Origin: Bacteroidota bacterium
Lineage (GTDB): Bacteria > Bacteroidota > Bacteroidia > Palsa-965
NCBI GenBank assembly: GCA_006218065.1
Contig: VBWE01000021.1
Location: 1-41,304 of the forward strand
Length of the DNA stretch: 41,304 bases
Direction: 5' to 3'
Within the stretch, counting starts at the first letter, position 1. The number at the start of each line of letters is the position of its first letter. A program made the position numbers and the translations under genes. Below the pieces are notes generated by a model. The model saw nothing but the letters and a program-made list of their open reading frames with translations, was not told where the DNA came from and made no database searches. This document shows positions 13,558 to 23,143 of the stretch, piece by piece.

Positions 13558-16047
13558 ATGCGCATCAAACTACTCTTCCACGCGGCAGCATTACTTTTCC
13601 CGGTTTTCATCACAGCTCAGCCCGCATCCTGGTCCGCGCGCGGCGTGGGCGGCGGCGGCGCTTTGTTTTCGCCCGCCATCAACCCGGCCAATACCAACGA
13701 ACTTTTTATCGCGTGCGATATGTCCGAGCTGTTTCACAGTACGGATTTCGGCTCAACATGGTCGCAGGTACATTTTACAGAATTGCAGGGCGGACATAAT
13801 TCCAAGGTGTGTTTTACATCGACCACGGGCCTGCTTTACAGCGTGAATTACGACGACGATATGCCCGTACCGGCAAAAAGCACCGACGGCGGCCTTACCT
13901 GGTCGGGACTTCCCGGCAATCCCGACAACAACGAAGAAACGTTTTCCATTTTCGCCGATTACAATACGCCGGACCGTGTGATCATCTCGTACTACGGTGA
14001 AATTTTTATTTCGCAGGACGGCGGAAATAATTTCACATCCATCCACACCGCTATCAACAGCGGCAGCGGCGTAACAGTCGGCGGCGTTTTCTTCGACGGG
14101 AACGACATCTGGATCGGCAGCAACGACGGCCTGCTTTATTCATCCAACGGTGGTACTTCTTTTACAACAGTAACAACCACCGGTATTCCCGCAGGCGAAC
14201 AGATCTGGTCCTTCGCAGGTGCAAAAACAGGAAATACGATCCGTTTTTTCTGTCTCACCGGCAACAGCGGGGATATTTACGCCGGCCTCGTCGGATCCGA
14301 TTACTGGGATTTTATGCGCGGCGTGTATGCGATGGACTGGGGCACACCCGCCTGGGCAAACTGCATGACATCCAACGGCACGGATTTCCCGATGTTCGTC
14401 GCGATGGCCGAAAACGATATCAATACCGTCTATGTTTCGGGAAGTAATAACAATTCCGTTCCGATCGTCATGAAAACAACGAACGCCGGGCTGAACTGGT
14501 CGCACGTTTTTAACAGTACGAATAACCAGAACGTCATTACCGGCTGGAGCGGCCAGGGCGGCGATCGCGGCTGGTGGTACGGGGAATGCCCCTTCGGAAT
14601 TTCCGTAGCGCGCACAAATGCAAACGTGATGACTTTCGGCGATTTCGGATTCATCCATAAAACAAACGACGGCGGAACGACCTGGCAGCAGGCTTATGTG
14701 GATGTCGCCGATCAGCATTCCGCCGGATCGAATACGCCCGCAGGAGCACCTTATCACAGTGCGGGAATTGAAAATACAACCTGCTGGCAGGTGCACTGGA
14801 GCGGCGGCGCGGATATGTTTGCCGCATTCTCCGATATCCGCGGCGTGCGCAGCGCCGATGGCGGAGCAAGCTGGTCATTCAATTACTCCGGACTGAATGC
14901 CAACAGCACATACCGTATCGCGCAGCATCCGTCGAACGGCACGCTTTATTCCGCGACGTCCAATATTCACGACATGTACCAGAGCACGCGCCTGCAGGAT
15001 AATATACTGGACGGAACCGATAACGAAGGAAAAATTCTGTATTCCACCGACAACGGGCAAACCTGGCAACTGCTGCACAATTTCGGTCACCCGGTTTTCT
15101 GGATCACGCTCGATCCGAACAACCCGAACCGCGCTTACGCCAGTGTGATTCATTATAATGGCGGAAACGGTATCGGCGGTATTTACCGTTGCGATGATCT
15201 GCAGAATCTCGCCGGATCGACCTGGACTTTGCTCAGCGATCCGCCGCGCACGCAGAAACATCCCGCTTCGATCGTCGTGCTGAACGACGGGAATATGATT
15301 TGTACTTTTTCGGGACGCCGCAACGGCGCAGGCGTTTTCCAGAACTGTTCGGGAACATTTATTTATAATCCCTCGAACGGAAACTGGACCGATGTTTCCG
15401 ATCCCGGCATGTATTACTGGACAAAGGATATTGTAATCGATCCGAACGATGCACAGCAGAATACCTGGTACGTGGGCGTGTTCAGCGGCTGGGGAGGTCC
15501 GCCCAACGGGCTCGGCGGACTTTACAAAACCACTAACCGCGGCCAGTCGTGGACAAGAATCAGCAATAACGATCGCGTTACATCCTGCACCTTCAATCCG
15601 AATAATGCGAATGAAATTTACATGACCACGGAACAGGACGGTTTGTGGATATGCAGCAACGTCAATGCAGGAACGCCGGCATTTTCACTCGTGAACAGTT
15701 ATCCTTTCCGCCAGCCGGAACGCGTGTTTTTTAATCCCGCAGTGCCGACGGAAATCTGGGTAACCAGTTTCGGAAACGGGATGAAAACAGGTTCCACCGG
15801 TCCCACAGGAATTGATTTTATTTCCACGCGGGAAGCCATCCGCATATACCCGAACCCGGTTTCCGATTACGTGATCGTTGATTTTCCGGCCGAACCGGCG
15901 CCGGTGGAATTGTTTGACCTTACCGGCAAACGCCTGCTCCGCATGGAAAACAAGGATCAGCAGGTCCGTATCGATCTCCGTTCCTTCGCTCCCGGCGTTT
16001 ATTTTATCCGCTCCGGCCGGTTCGCAGAAAAAATAATCCGCAGGTAA
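13558..16047 (+). CDS. Secreted Asp-box (BNR/GH74-like) protein with T9SS domain
   Basis: 829 residues. Signal peptide at 1-21 (MRIKLLFHAAALLFPVFITAQ). The body is a beta-propeller with at least eight Asp-box repeats of the S-x-D-x-G-x-x-W type: STDGGLTW, SQDGGNNF, SSNGGTSF, TTNAGLNW, TNDGGTTW, SADGGASW, STDNGQTW, TTNRGQSW. Such repeats occur in sialidases, xyloglucanases (GH74) and VPS10/sortilin-like proteins. Catalytic residues of GH74 could not be confirmed, so enzymatic activity is open. The last ~70 residues are a T9SS sorting domain (YPNPVSDYVIVDF, LFDLTGKRLL, APGVYFIRSG, ending KIIRR). The start at 13558 is chosen for the signal peptide and promoter position. The following methyltransferase gene starts 7 nt later and may be co-transcribed. 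Confidence 0.88.
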   Translation: MRIKLLFHAAALLFPVFITAQPASWSARGVGGGGALFSPAINPANTNELFIACDMSELFHSTDFGSTWSQVHFTELQGGHNSKVCFTSTTGLLYSVNYDDDMPVPAKSTDGGLTWSGLPGNPDNNEETFSIFADYNTPDRVIISYYGEIFISQDGGNNFTSIHTAINSGSGVTVGGVFFDGNDIWIGSNDGLLYSSNGGTSFTTVTTTGIPAGEQIWSFAGAKTGNTIRFFCLTGNSGDIYAGLVGSDYWDFMRGVYAMDWGTPAWANCMTSNGTDFPMFVAMAENDINTVYVSGSNNNSVPIVMKTTNAGLNWSHVFNSTNNQNVITGWSGQGGDRGWWYGECPFGISVARTNANVMTFGDFGFIHKTNDGGTTWQQAYVDVADQHSAGSNTPAGAPYHSAGIENTTCWQVHWSGGADMFAAFSDIRGVRSADGGASWSFNYSGLNANSTYRIAQHPSNGTLYSATSNIHDMYQSTRLQDNILDGTDNEGKILYSTDNGQTWQLLHNFGHPVFWITLDPNNPNRAYASVIHYNGGNGIGGIYRCDDLQNLAGSTWTLLSDPPRTQKHPASIVVLNDGNMICTFSGRRNGAGVFQNCSGTFIYNPSNGNWTDVSDPGMYYWTKDIVIDPNDAQQNTWYVGVFSGWGGPPNGLGGLYKTTNRGQSWTRISNNDRVTSCTFNPNNANEIYMTTEQDGLWICSNVNAGTPAFSLVNSYPFRQPERVFFNPAVPTEIWVTSFGNGMKTGSTGPTGIDFISTREAIRIYPNPVSDYVIVDFPAEPAPVELFDLTGKRLLRMENKDQQVRIDLRSFAPGVYFIRSGRFAEKIIRR

Positions 16048-16053
16048 ATCCGC

Positions 16054-17562
16054 ATGAAACAAAAACCAGGTGATGCGCTCGGAGCGGTTTTCACTCCACT
16101 GAAATGGGGCGCCTGGGCCGCGGAACATTTCGGCATAACCGATGCGTGGCTTGGCGGGAAAACGGTTCTTGATCCCACCTGCGGTGAAGGTCACCTGCTC
16201 GAAGCGCTTATCCGTTCTGCTCTCGGCAAAGGCGTTTCGCCGGAAAATCTCCCGCTGAACCGCCTGCACGGAATCGAACGGGAGAAAAAATTTCTCGAAC
16301 AATTCCGCCTGCGCCTGAAGCAGGAACTCGGGATCGATTTCCCGGAAAACAATTTGCATTGCGCCGATTTCCTGCAAAAACAAACCGGTTTATCCTGCGA
16401 TATTATTTTCGGCAACCCGCCCTGGTGCAATTTCACGGACCTCGCAGCGGATGAAAAACAAATCCTCAAGCCGCTGTTTCACCAGTACAAACTGGTACAG
16501 CGTTCGTCCGATATGCTGCTCGGCCATTCGCGGATCGACATTGCGGCGCTGGTGATCGTGCGTGCGGTGCGCGATTCCCTGGAAGAAAACGGGAAAGCAT
16601 TTTTTTTCGCGCCGCTTTCGCTTGTCCTCGGCGACGGTGCACACAGCGGTTTCCGGAATTTCAACGCAGGCGATGTGCCGTTCAGCATCAATTCGGTACA
16701 CGACTTCGGGGAAGAAAAAGTTTTTGAGGGCGTGCATACCCGGCACGGGCTGCTCTCGCTTGTGCGCAACAGCAGGCAGGAATTTCCTGTTCCGTATTCC
16801 ATACTCCGCGACGGAGCCTGGCAACCGCAGTTTGCACAGCCCCGGGTTTCGAGCAACGATGCCTGGAGCATTACCGAGCAGGAAAATAAATTTATCTCCG
16901 CTCTTCCCGTGCGCCGTGAAAGCATGCTGAAACCGCGCCAGGGCATCAACACCGGCGGAGCGAACGATGTTTTCCTGTTTCATACTCCCGAAGAAAAAGA
17001 AAACGGGAATGTTGAAGCGACCAACGGGCACGGTGAACGTTTCCTGCTTCCCGCGCAGTTTTTATACCCGCTGCTCGGCGCCGAAAATTTCCGCGAACAG
17101 GATTCTCCCGCAAAACGTTTTGTGCTGCTGCCCTATCATACCGGCGGAACGATCCTCACGGAAAATGATTTGAACAAACATCCGCTTCTCGCAAACTATC
17201 TTTTTCATTACAAAAACCGGCTCGAAGCGCGGAAAGGCACTTTGCTCCGTTCCAAAATGCGCAAAGGATGCTGGTGGGCTTTGTTCGGCGTAGGTTCCTA
17301 CAATTTCGCGCCGTATAAAGTGGTTTGGGAAGCTTACGGCAAAAACACCTTCGAACCGATCCTGGCCGAAGGCCGCTGGCAGGCCAACCAGTCGCTGCAG
17401 GCGTATGTGCCGTTCAGCAACAGGCGGAAAGCGCAGCAATTTCTTCGCCGGCTGAAAGCGCAGCCCGTAGAACGCCTGCTCCGGTCGCAGATGATGAAAG
17501 GAACCATGAACTGGGCGCAGCCGGGAAAAATGGAAAAACTGTTTCAATTCCTCGATCTGTGA
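16054..17562 (+). CDS. Solitary N6-adenine DNA methyltransferase
   Basis: 502 residues. The SAM-binding motif I is VLDPTCGEGHLLEAL (near residue 39), followed by an acidic motif II-like LHGIERE. Catalytic motif IV is GNPPWCNF at about residues 120-127, a variant of the NPPY/F motif of N6-adenine methylases of the Eco57I/type IIG kind. The C-terminal half contains a region with a WWALFGVGSY-type segment and GRWQANQSLQAYVPF, resembling the target-recognition part of such enzymes. No nuclease domain lies in the protein and no restriction gene is next to it, so it appears to be an orphan methylase, though modification of RNA or protein cannot be excluded. It begins 7 nt after the Asp-box gene stop. 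Confidence 0.85.
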   Translation: MKQKPGDALGAVFTPLKWGAWAAEHFGITDAWLGGKTVLDPTCGEGHLLEALIRSALGKGVSPENLPLNRLHGIEREKKFLEQFRLRLKQELGIDFPENNLHCADFLQKQTGLSCDIIFGNPPWCNFTDLAADEKQILKPLFHQYKLVQRSSDMLLGHSRIDIAALVIVRAVRDSLEENGKAFFFAPLSLVLGDGAHSGFRNFNAGDVPFSINSVHDFGEEKVFEGVHTRHGLLSLVRNSRQEFPVPYSILRDGAWQPQFAQPRVSSNDAWSITEQENKFISALPVRRESMLKPRQGINTGGANDVFLFHTPEEKENGNVEATNGHGERFLLPAQFLYPLLGAENFREQDSPAKRFVLLPYHTGGTILTENDLNKHPLLANYLFHYKNRLEARKGTLLRSKMRKGCWWALFGVGSYNFAPYKVVWEAYGKNTFEPILAEGRWQANQSLQAYVPFSNRRKAQQFLRRLKAQPVERLLRSQMMKGTMNWAQPGKMEKLFQFLDL

Positions 17563-17649
17563 TCCTTGCGGAAGTACCCGGGAATCTAATTCACAATCCA
17601 CTATTGAAAAATACCCGCCCGGGACGGGAAGAGCTTGAATCCGCCGCCC

Positions 17650-17657
17650 TACATTCA
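17650..17657 (+). promoter_or_regulatory. Weak -7 box for DUF3352-like gene
   Basis: TACATTCA matches TAnnTTTG at six of eight positions, 11 nt before the GTG at 17669. The 106-nt gap after the methylase gene holds nothing else recognisable. Confidence 0.3.
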
Positions 17658-17668
17658 CATCCGGTAAA

Positions 17669-20422
17669 GTGGGTCTGCTTCGAAATAAAATATTGATCAT
17701 CACCGGTATTCTGCTCCTGCTGGGCGGATGCACCTGGCTGTTCCTTCTTTTTTCCGGTTCGAAAACACCTGTCGGCGCCGCAGTAAATGCGATCCCGGTC
17801 AATGCCTTTTGCGTGATTAAAACCGAGCAGGCACGTCAAACGTGGAAAAAACTCGCGCAGGGAAATATTCTCTGGGAAGATCTCGGCGCCACGCAAACCA
17901 TCGCTTCGGTAAGCCGCACCGGCCGCCTGCTCGACTCGCTTCTTGAAAAATCGCCCGATGCCGCGAACCTGTTCGAAAAAAATCCGGCCTGGCTTTCGCT
18001 GCATTGCACGGGCAACGACCAGCTCAACTGGTTTTTTGCCGTCAGCCTGCGCAGCGCCGGCGATGAAAACGACGTGCATGAATTTATCCGGAATGCCGGC
18101 GGCGGAAAAAAAGCACAGGAAGAAAAACATACCGGCGATATTATTTACAAAACCGGTTCCTTTTCCTACGCTGTCCGCGAAGGCATTCTGCTCCTCTCCG
18201 ACAATGCCGCACTGGTAGGCGCTTCGCTCGACCAGCTGACGAAAGGCCAGTCGCTGATGAAAAACAAACGTTTCGCCGATGTGCTGAACACGGCCGGGGC
18301 AAAAGCCGACGGGAATATTTACATCAGCTACGACCGCCTGCCGCTTTTCATCAAACGCATGACGGCAGAAAGTTTCCACGACAATTCGGAAGCGCTCAGC
18401 CATTTTGCCGCATGGACGGAAGTGGATCTCACCATAAAGCCGAATGCCGCGATGCTGAACGGATTTACCACGGCCGTCGATACCTCGGGCGATTTCCTCG
18501 CGATTTTCAGGAAACAGGAACCGCAGCGGATAGATATGATTTCTATTTTACCGCAGCAGACTTCCACAATGGTTTGCTACGGCATCAGCGATTTTGCGGC
18601 ATATTATAAAGCGTACGAAACTTATCTCGAGAAGAACGGCCTTGGCGCGGAACGAAGCAGCACGATACTGGGCATGAACAGCCAGTACCGGATCGATGCC
18701 GAAGAACTGATGACGAGCTGGGCCGGGAACGAACTGGCTTTGGTTACCACCGCCGGACCGGGAACGCTTGAAGACAATACCTTCGCCGTTATTTCAGCGA
18801 GTGATATTACACTGGCGCGTGAAAAGCTCGGCCGGATGAAATACATCACCGACTTCATCGACCGGCAGGCCGCTTCGCACGAAGATATGCTTCCGGATAC
18901 TTCTTTTTTCAACGGGTATTCCATCCGGCGCATCGGCATCCTGCATCTTGTTCCGGCCATTTACGGTTCGCTTTTCGAGCGCCTGAACAATACGTATTAT
19001 GCCATCGTCGGGAATTACGTGGTATTCGCAAACAGCCCGGAATCGCTGCGTTCGTTCATTGTTTCGCAGCAGCTGGGAAAAACGCTGGCGAACGATCGCT
19101 TCTACATGGATTTCGTTTCCAATCTTTCCGGCGAAAGCAATGTGTATGTGTACTCGGCGCTCCGGAAATCCAAAAACGTGTACAAGCAATTTACCAGCGG
19201 CGCGGTTTCCGCAAATATCGAAGATCATGCGGAACTGCTCGGCAAACTGGAAGGCGTGGGCATCCAGTTCAGCGCCAGGAACGGGATGTTTTATTCGAAC
19301 GCATACCTGCGGCACAGCAACCCGGAAGTGAAACAGGAAGCCAATTCGCTCTGGGAAATCGCGCTGGACACCACCTTCAGTTTCCGCCCGCAGCTGGTGA
19401 TGAACCACAATACCAAAGCGCTGGATATTTTCGTGCAGGACGATGCGAATACGATTTACCTGGTGAGCAATACCGGGAAAACCTGGTGGAAACGGCAGCT
19501 TCCTGAAAAAATCATGAGCGATGTACAGCAGGTGGATGCGTTGAAAAACGGGAAACTGCAGTTGGTATTCAATACGTCCTCTTCCATTTACGTGATCGAC
19601 CGGAACGGGAAAGATCTCGAGCGTTTTCCGCTGAAGCTGCCTGCTCCCGCTTCGGGCCCGCTCCGCGTTTTCGATTACGAGAACAACCGCGATTACCGGA
19701 TGCTGATTTCCTGCACGGATAAACGAACGTACAACTATACGATCAAGGGAGAAAAAGTAGAGGGCTGGAAATTCGAGACCACCGGCGAAATTGTCGTCGC
19801 GCCCATCCGGCATGCGGTGATCGGCGCGAAGGATTATATCGTGCTGGCCGATCGCAGCGGGCGGATTTATGCAGTTGACCGGCAGGGACGTACCAGGCTG
19901 CAGCTGAAGCAGCGGTTGCCCGCCCCGGTGGATTATTTTGTACTCGAGCCGGGCAAGGACCTGGAACGAACGCGGATCACGGGTATCGATTCGGCTGGAA
20001 ATGTTACGCGGATCAAAATGAACGACGTTCCCGAAAATTTTCAGCTGGCTGAATTTGTAACGAAACCGGCCTTCGAATATGCCGATATCAATGCCGACGG
20101 CGTGCGCGAATATATCATGCTCGATTCGGTGCGGCTCAGCGTTTTTTCGCAGGATAAAAAACCGCTTTTTAATTTTGTTTCTGAAAACGGCTTATCGAAA
20201 AATATCCGCGTTTTTATTTTACCCGGGAACGATATGCGCATCGGTTTGGTTTCTCCCGTTTCCGCCGAAATTCACCTGCTCAATGGCAGCGGGGCGGAAA
20301 GCACCGGGTTCCCGCTGATCGGTAACACGCCGTTCTCGATCGGCAACCTGAATAATGACGGAAACTACGTGCTGGTTTGCGGCGGAAACAGGAATCACCT
20401 GTACGCCTACCCGGTAAAATAG
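17669..20422 (+). CDS. Membrane-anchored DUF3352-like protein with C-terminal propeller
   Basis: 917 residues, from a GTG codon. No ATG is available before the hydrophobic anchor at about residues 7-30 (ILIITGILLLLGGCTWLFLLF). That segment could be an uncleaved helix or, through GGC, a lipoprotein signal; a helix is favoured because hydrophobicity continues past the Cys. The N-terminal ~530 residues resemble the DUF3352 style of repeated alpha/beta modules (VNAIPVNAFCVIK, later YYAIVGNYVVFANSPESLRSFI). The C-terminal ~350 residues contain repeated short blades (NTIYLVSNTGKTWWKRQL, SSIYVIDRNGKDLERFPL, YIVLADRSGRIYAVDRQGR, YADINADGVREYIM), as in PQQ- or FG-GAP-type propellers. The function is unknown; a periplasmic or surface sensor or scaffold is plausible. 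Confidence 0.75.
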   Translation: MGLLRNKILIITGILLLLGGCTWLFLLFSGSKTPVGAAVNAIPVNAFCVIKTEQARQTWKKLAQGNILWEDLGATQTIASVSRTGRLLDSLLEKSPDAANLFEKNPAWLSLHCTGNDQLNWFFAVSLRSAGDENDVHEFIRNAGGGKKAQEEKHTGDIIYKTGSFSYAVREGILLLSDNAALVGASLDQLTKGQSLMKNKRFADVLNTAGAKADGNIYISYDRLPLFIKRMTAESFHDNSEALSHFAAWTEVDLTIKPNAAMLNGFTTAVDTSGDFLAIFRKQEPQRIDMISILPQQTSTMVCYGISDFAAYYKAYETYLEKNGLGAERSSTILGMNSQYRIDAEELMTSWAGNELALVTTAGPGTLEDNTFAVISASDITLAREKLGRMKYITDFIDRQAASHEDMLPDTSFFNGYSIRRIGILHLVPAIYGSLFERLNNTYYAIVGNYVVFANSPESLRSFIVSQQLGKTLANDRFYMDFVSNLSGESNVYVYSALRKSKNVYKQFTSGAVSANIEDHAELLGKLEGVGIQFSARNGMFYSNAYLRHSNPEVKQEANSLWEIALDTTFSFRPQLVMNHNTKALDIFVQDDANTIYLVSNTGKTWWKRQLPEKIMSDVQQVDALKNGKLQLVFNTSSSIYVIDRNGKDLERFPLKLPAPASGPLRVFDYENNRDYRMLISCTDKRTYNYTIKGEKVEGWKFETTGEIVVAPIRHAVIGAKDYIVLADRSGRIYAVDRQGRTRLQLKQRLPAPVDYFVLEPGKDLERTRITGIDSAGNVTRIKMNDVPENFQLAEFVTKPAFEYADINADGVREYIMLDSVRLSVFSQDKKPLFNFVSENGLSKNIRVFILPGNDMRIGLVSPVSAEIHLLNGSGAESTGFPLIGNTPFSIGNLNNDGNYVLVCGGNRNHLYAYPVK

Positions 20423-20445
20423 GCATAAACAGCAAGGCTTCCAGC

Positions 20446-20473
20446 CCGGCTAAGCCGGATTATTATTTTTTCC
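20446..20473 (+). terminator. Weak intrinsic terminator
   Basis: CCGGC (20446-20450) pairs with GCCGG (20454-20458) around TAA, followed by an AT-rich stretch with six Ts. The stem is short. The T stretch runs directly into the next promoter. Confidence 0.4.
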
Positions 20474-20481
20474 TATCTTTC
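20474..20481 (+). promoter_or_regulatory. -7 box for DUF5723-OmpA gene
   Basis: TATCTTTC matches TAnnTTTG except the last base, 31 nt before the ATG at 20513. Confidence 0.5.
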
Positions 20482-20512
20482 GGAATATACCAACCAGAAC
20501 AAATTTTCATTT

Positions 20513-23020
20513 ATGAAACGAATTTACCATGCTCTTCTCGTGCTGTTGGCTTTTGCATTGCCGGCGGCAGCGCAGGATTTCCTTCCTTTTGTCCCGAGTA
20601 ATTATTCGGGCGTGCAGGGAGTTGATCTTAACCCGGCCAACATTGTGGATAGCCGGTATATCCTGGATATCAACCTGACCGGTTTCAGCCTGCGTTTCAA
20701 AAACAATTACATGGGCATCCTGGGCACTGCTTTTGAGAACCGGACCGGGCCGATTCTTCCGCCCGACAGTACGACCGGGTTCCCTGCGTTTGAAGACAGC
20801 CTGTTCCTGGAAAAATACCTGGTTGAAAATCTCAACGGGCAAACCAAATCCGTTTTCCTGAGCAACCAGATCCAGATGCCGCTTTCCTTCATTGGCTCGA
20901 TCAACGAAAAAAACGCGATCGGTTTCCAGTGGAGACTGCGCACCTATTTTAACGTGGACGGTATCGAAGAACCGCTGGCGCACCAGGTTTACAAAGATTT
21001 CGACGACAGCACGCTGTACCTCAACCAGCTTACCAACAAACGTATCAGCGTACAGCAAATGACCTGGGCGGAATACAATTTCGCTTACGGGCGCGTGATG
21101 ATGGATCAGAAAGAGCATTTCCTGAAAGTGGGCGGACGTTTCAAACTGCTGCAGGGATTAGGCGCGATCTATGCGTTTATCGACAACCTGGAATACATGA
21201 CGCAGTCGGATTCCACGCTGACATTCTTTAAATCGGAAGTGAATTACGGACATTCTACGAACTATAATTTCGCGAGCATCGGAAGCGGAAGCAACGCGTT
21301 CACCGATTACTACAAATTCGTTTCATCTCCCGGTGTAGGCCTCGATATCGGCGCGGTTTACGAATGGCGTCCCGACTGGCAGAAGTACAAGTTCGACATG
21401 GACGGCGAAACCGACCTGTGGATGAAGAACAAGAACAAATACAAACTCAAAGCCGGCCTCTCGATCACCGATATCGGCAGCATCAAATACAAAAAGGGCG
21501 CGCTCAGCCGCGACTTCATCGCCGACATCAACAACTGGAATTTCCGCGATATCAGCCTCGACGGCGATAACCCGATCCAGTCGTTCGATACGCTGGTGGC
21601 AAATACGTTTACCGTACAAAACGACAGTAAGGATTTTTTCAGGATGAACCTGCCGACAGCGATTTCCGTTACGGCCGATTACCAGATCTGGAAAGATTTT
21701 TATGTCAACTTCACTTCGCATACCGCGGTACAGTGGAAAAAGAACGATACGAAAGTGCACGACCTGACCATGTTCAGCCTGGCTCCGCGCTGGGATCATA
21801 AGTGGTTCGGCGTTTTCCTGCCGATGAACTATTCGCAGTTCAAGGAATTCTCTTTCGGTACCGGCGTCCGTCTAGGGCCGCTGTGGGTAGGCACTACCGA
21901 TCTCGGTTCCCTGCTGCTGAAGAAAAAAGAAATCTACGGAGCCGATATCCATTTCGCGCTGAAAGTTCCGATCATGTACAGCGCCATCAAGGACAAAGAC
22001 AAGGACAAAGTATCGGACAAGAAAGACAAGTGTAAGGAAGTTCCCGGCGTTTGGGAATTTGCCGGGTGCCCCGACCGCGACGGCGACCATATCCAGGACA
22101 GCGAAGACGCCTGCCCGGATGAACCCGGCAAGCCCGAGCTCAACGGTTGCCCGGATAAAGACAACGACGGCATAACCGACAAGCAGGATGCCTGCCCGGA
22201 TGATGCAGGTCCGAAAGAATTCAACGGTTGCCCGGATAAAGACGGCGACAAGATCATCGACAAAGAAGACGATTGCCCGGATGATGCAGGTCTGCCCGAA
22301 TTCAAAGGTTGCCCCGACCGCGATGGCGATAAGCTGATCGACAAGCTCGACAAGTGCCCGGATAAGCCCGGCCCGATCGATAACGAAGGCTGCCCGGAAA
22401 CCGTGCTGCACCTGCTCGACAACGCGACCTCACGCAACCAGATCAGCTCGAGCCGCAAAGCGAAAGATGCCGAATTCTTCCTCTACACCACGCTGCCGGC
22501 AGATTCAGTATGCCTGTTCCAGCTTGTCGGTGAAAACACCGAAATGGTAACGGAAGTCATCATCATCGTAAGCGGCAACGCCAAGAAAGCCTTCCGCGAT
22601 TCGAAAGACCAGCTCTTCCGCTTCCCGCAGAAACCCAAGCCGCCGGCGCCTGTTGTACTGACCAAGCAGGAAGAAGAAATTCTGAAGAAAGCGTTCGACA
22701 ACCTGGAATTCGAAACAGGTAAAGACATCATCCGCTCGTCTTCGTTCGCTTCGCTGGATGAACTGGCTACGCTGCTCAAGAAGAAACCGACCTGGAAGCT
22801 TAAAATTGCCGGTCATACCGACAACGTGGGCAAACCTGCGGCCAACATGAAACTGTCGGAGAAACGCTCGAAAGCCGTGAAGAAATACCTCACCGATAAA
22901 GGCGTGGCTGATGCCAACCTGTTCGCTGAATGGTACGGACAAACCAAACCGATCGCATCGAACAAAACACCGGAAGGCCGTCAGAAGAACCGCCGCGTGG
23001 AGATGACGATCCTGGATTAA
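20513..23020 (+). CDS. DUF5723-TSP3-OmpA outer membrane protein
   Basis: 835 residues. Signal peptide 1-20 (MKRIYHALLVLLAFALPAAA, then QDF). The N-terminal ~470 residues form a barrel-like DUF5723 domain (FVPSNYSGVQGVDLNPANIVDS at its start). Residues ~492-630 hold about five thrombospondin type 3-like calcium-binding repeats with DxDxDxxxDxxDxCP patterns and regularly spaced GCPD units. The last ~110 residues are an OmpA C-terminal domain (LEFETGKDIIRSSS, AGHTDNVGKPAANMKLSEKRS, TPEGRQKNRRVEM) that should bind peptidoglycan. The protein probably ties the outer membrane to the cell wall. It has its own promoter and strong terminator. Confidence 0.92.
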   Translation: MKRIYHALLVLLAFALPAAAQDFLPFVPSNYSGVQGVDLNPANIVDSRYILDINLTGFSLRFKNNYMGILGTAFENRTGPILPPDSTTGFPAFEDSLFLEKYLVENLNGQTKSVFLSNQIQMPLSFIGSINEKNAIGFQWRLRTYFNVDGIEEPLAHQVYKDFDDSTLYLNQLTNKRISVQQMTWAEYNFAYGRVMMDQKEHFLKVGGRFKLLQGLGAIYAFIDNLEYMTQSDSTLTFFKSEVNYGHSTNYNFASIGSGSNAFTDYYKFVSSPGVGLDIGAVYEWRPDWQKYKFDMDGETDLWMKNKNKYKLKAGLSITDIGSIKYKKGALSRDFIADINNWNFRDISLDGDNPIQSFDTLVANTFTVQNDSKDFFRMNLPTAISVTADYQIWKDFYVNFTSHTAVQWKKNDTKVHDLTMFSLAPRWDHKWFGVFLPMNYSQFKEFSFGTGVRLGPLWVGTTDLGSLLLKKKEIYGADIHFALKVPIMYSAIKDKDKDKVSDKKDKCKEVPGVWEFAGCPDRDGDHIQDSEDACPDEPGKPELNGCPDKDNDGITDKQDACPDDAGPKEFNGCPDKDGDKIIDKEDDCPDDAGLPEFKGCPDRDGDKLIDKLDKCPDKPGPIDNEGCPETVLHLLDNATSRNQISSSRKAKDAEFFLYTTLPADSVCLFQLVGENTEMVTEVIIIVSGNAKKAFRDSKDQLFRFPQKPKPPAPVVLTKQEEEILKKAFDNLEFETGKDIIRSSSFASLDELATLLKKKPTWKLKIAGHTDNVGKPAANMKLSEKRSKAVKKYLTDKGVADANLFAEWYGQTKPIASNKTPEGRQKNRRVEMTILD

Positions 23021-23040
23021 CAGATCAATTATCCAACAAT

Positions 23041-23073
23041 AAAAAAGCTGCTTTGAAAAGAGCAGCTTTTTTA
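23041..23073 (+). terminator. Intrinsic terminator after the OmpA gene
   Basis: AAAAAAGCTGCT (23041-23052) pairs with AGCAGCTTTTTT (23061-23072). It starts 20 nt after the stop codon. The A-rich 5' arm could let it act in both directions. Confidence 0.85.
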
Positions 23074-23086
23074 TTGTGTGCCGGGA

Positions 23087-23125
23087 CTGAATTCCGAACG
23101 CCGAATTTCGAATGCCGAATGGCGA
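23087..23125. repeat. Low-complexity GAATNCCGAA-like stretch
   Basis: The bases between the terminator and the next promoter repeat variants of CCGAA and CGAAT (GAATTCCGAA, CGCCGAATTT, CGAATGCCGA, ATGGCGAA). It looks like a degraded short tandem repeat of the kind scattered in Bacteroidota intergenic DNA. No gene is seen here. Confidence 0.4.
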
Positions 23126-23131
23126 AGTTTT

Positions 23132-23139
23132 TACCTTTA
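23132..23139 (+). promoter_or_regulatory. -7 box for glutamine amidotransferase gene
   Basis: TACCTTTA matches TAnnTTTG except the last base and ends 4 nt before the ATG at 23144, implying a leaderless message. Confidence 0.5.
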
Positions 23140-23143
23140 TACT

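Noticed and set aside
18794-19813. 339-codon open frame on the minus strand
   Set aside because: Antisense shadow of the DUF3352-like gene; composition typical of reverse reading of coding DNA.
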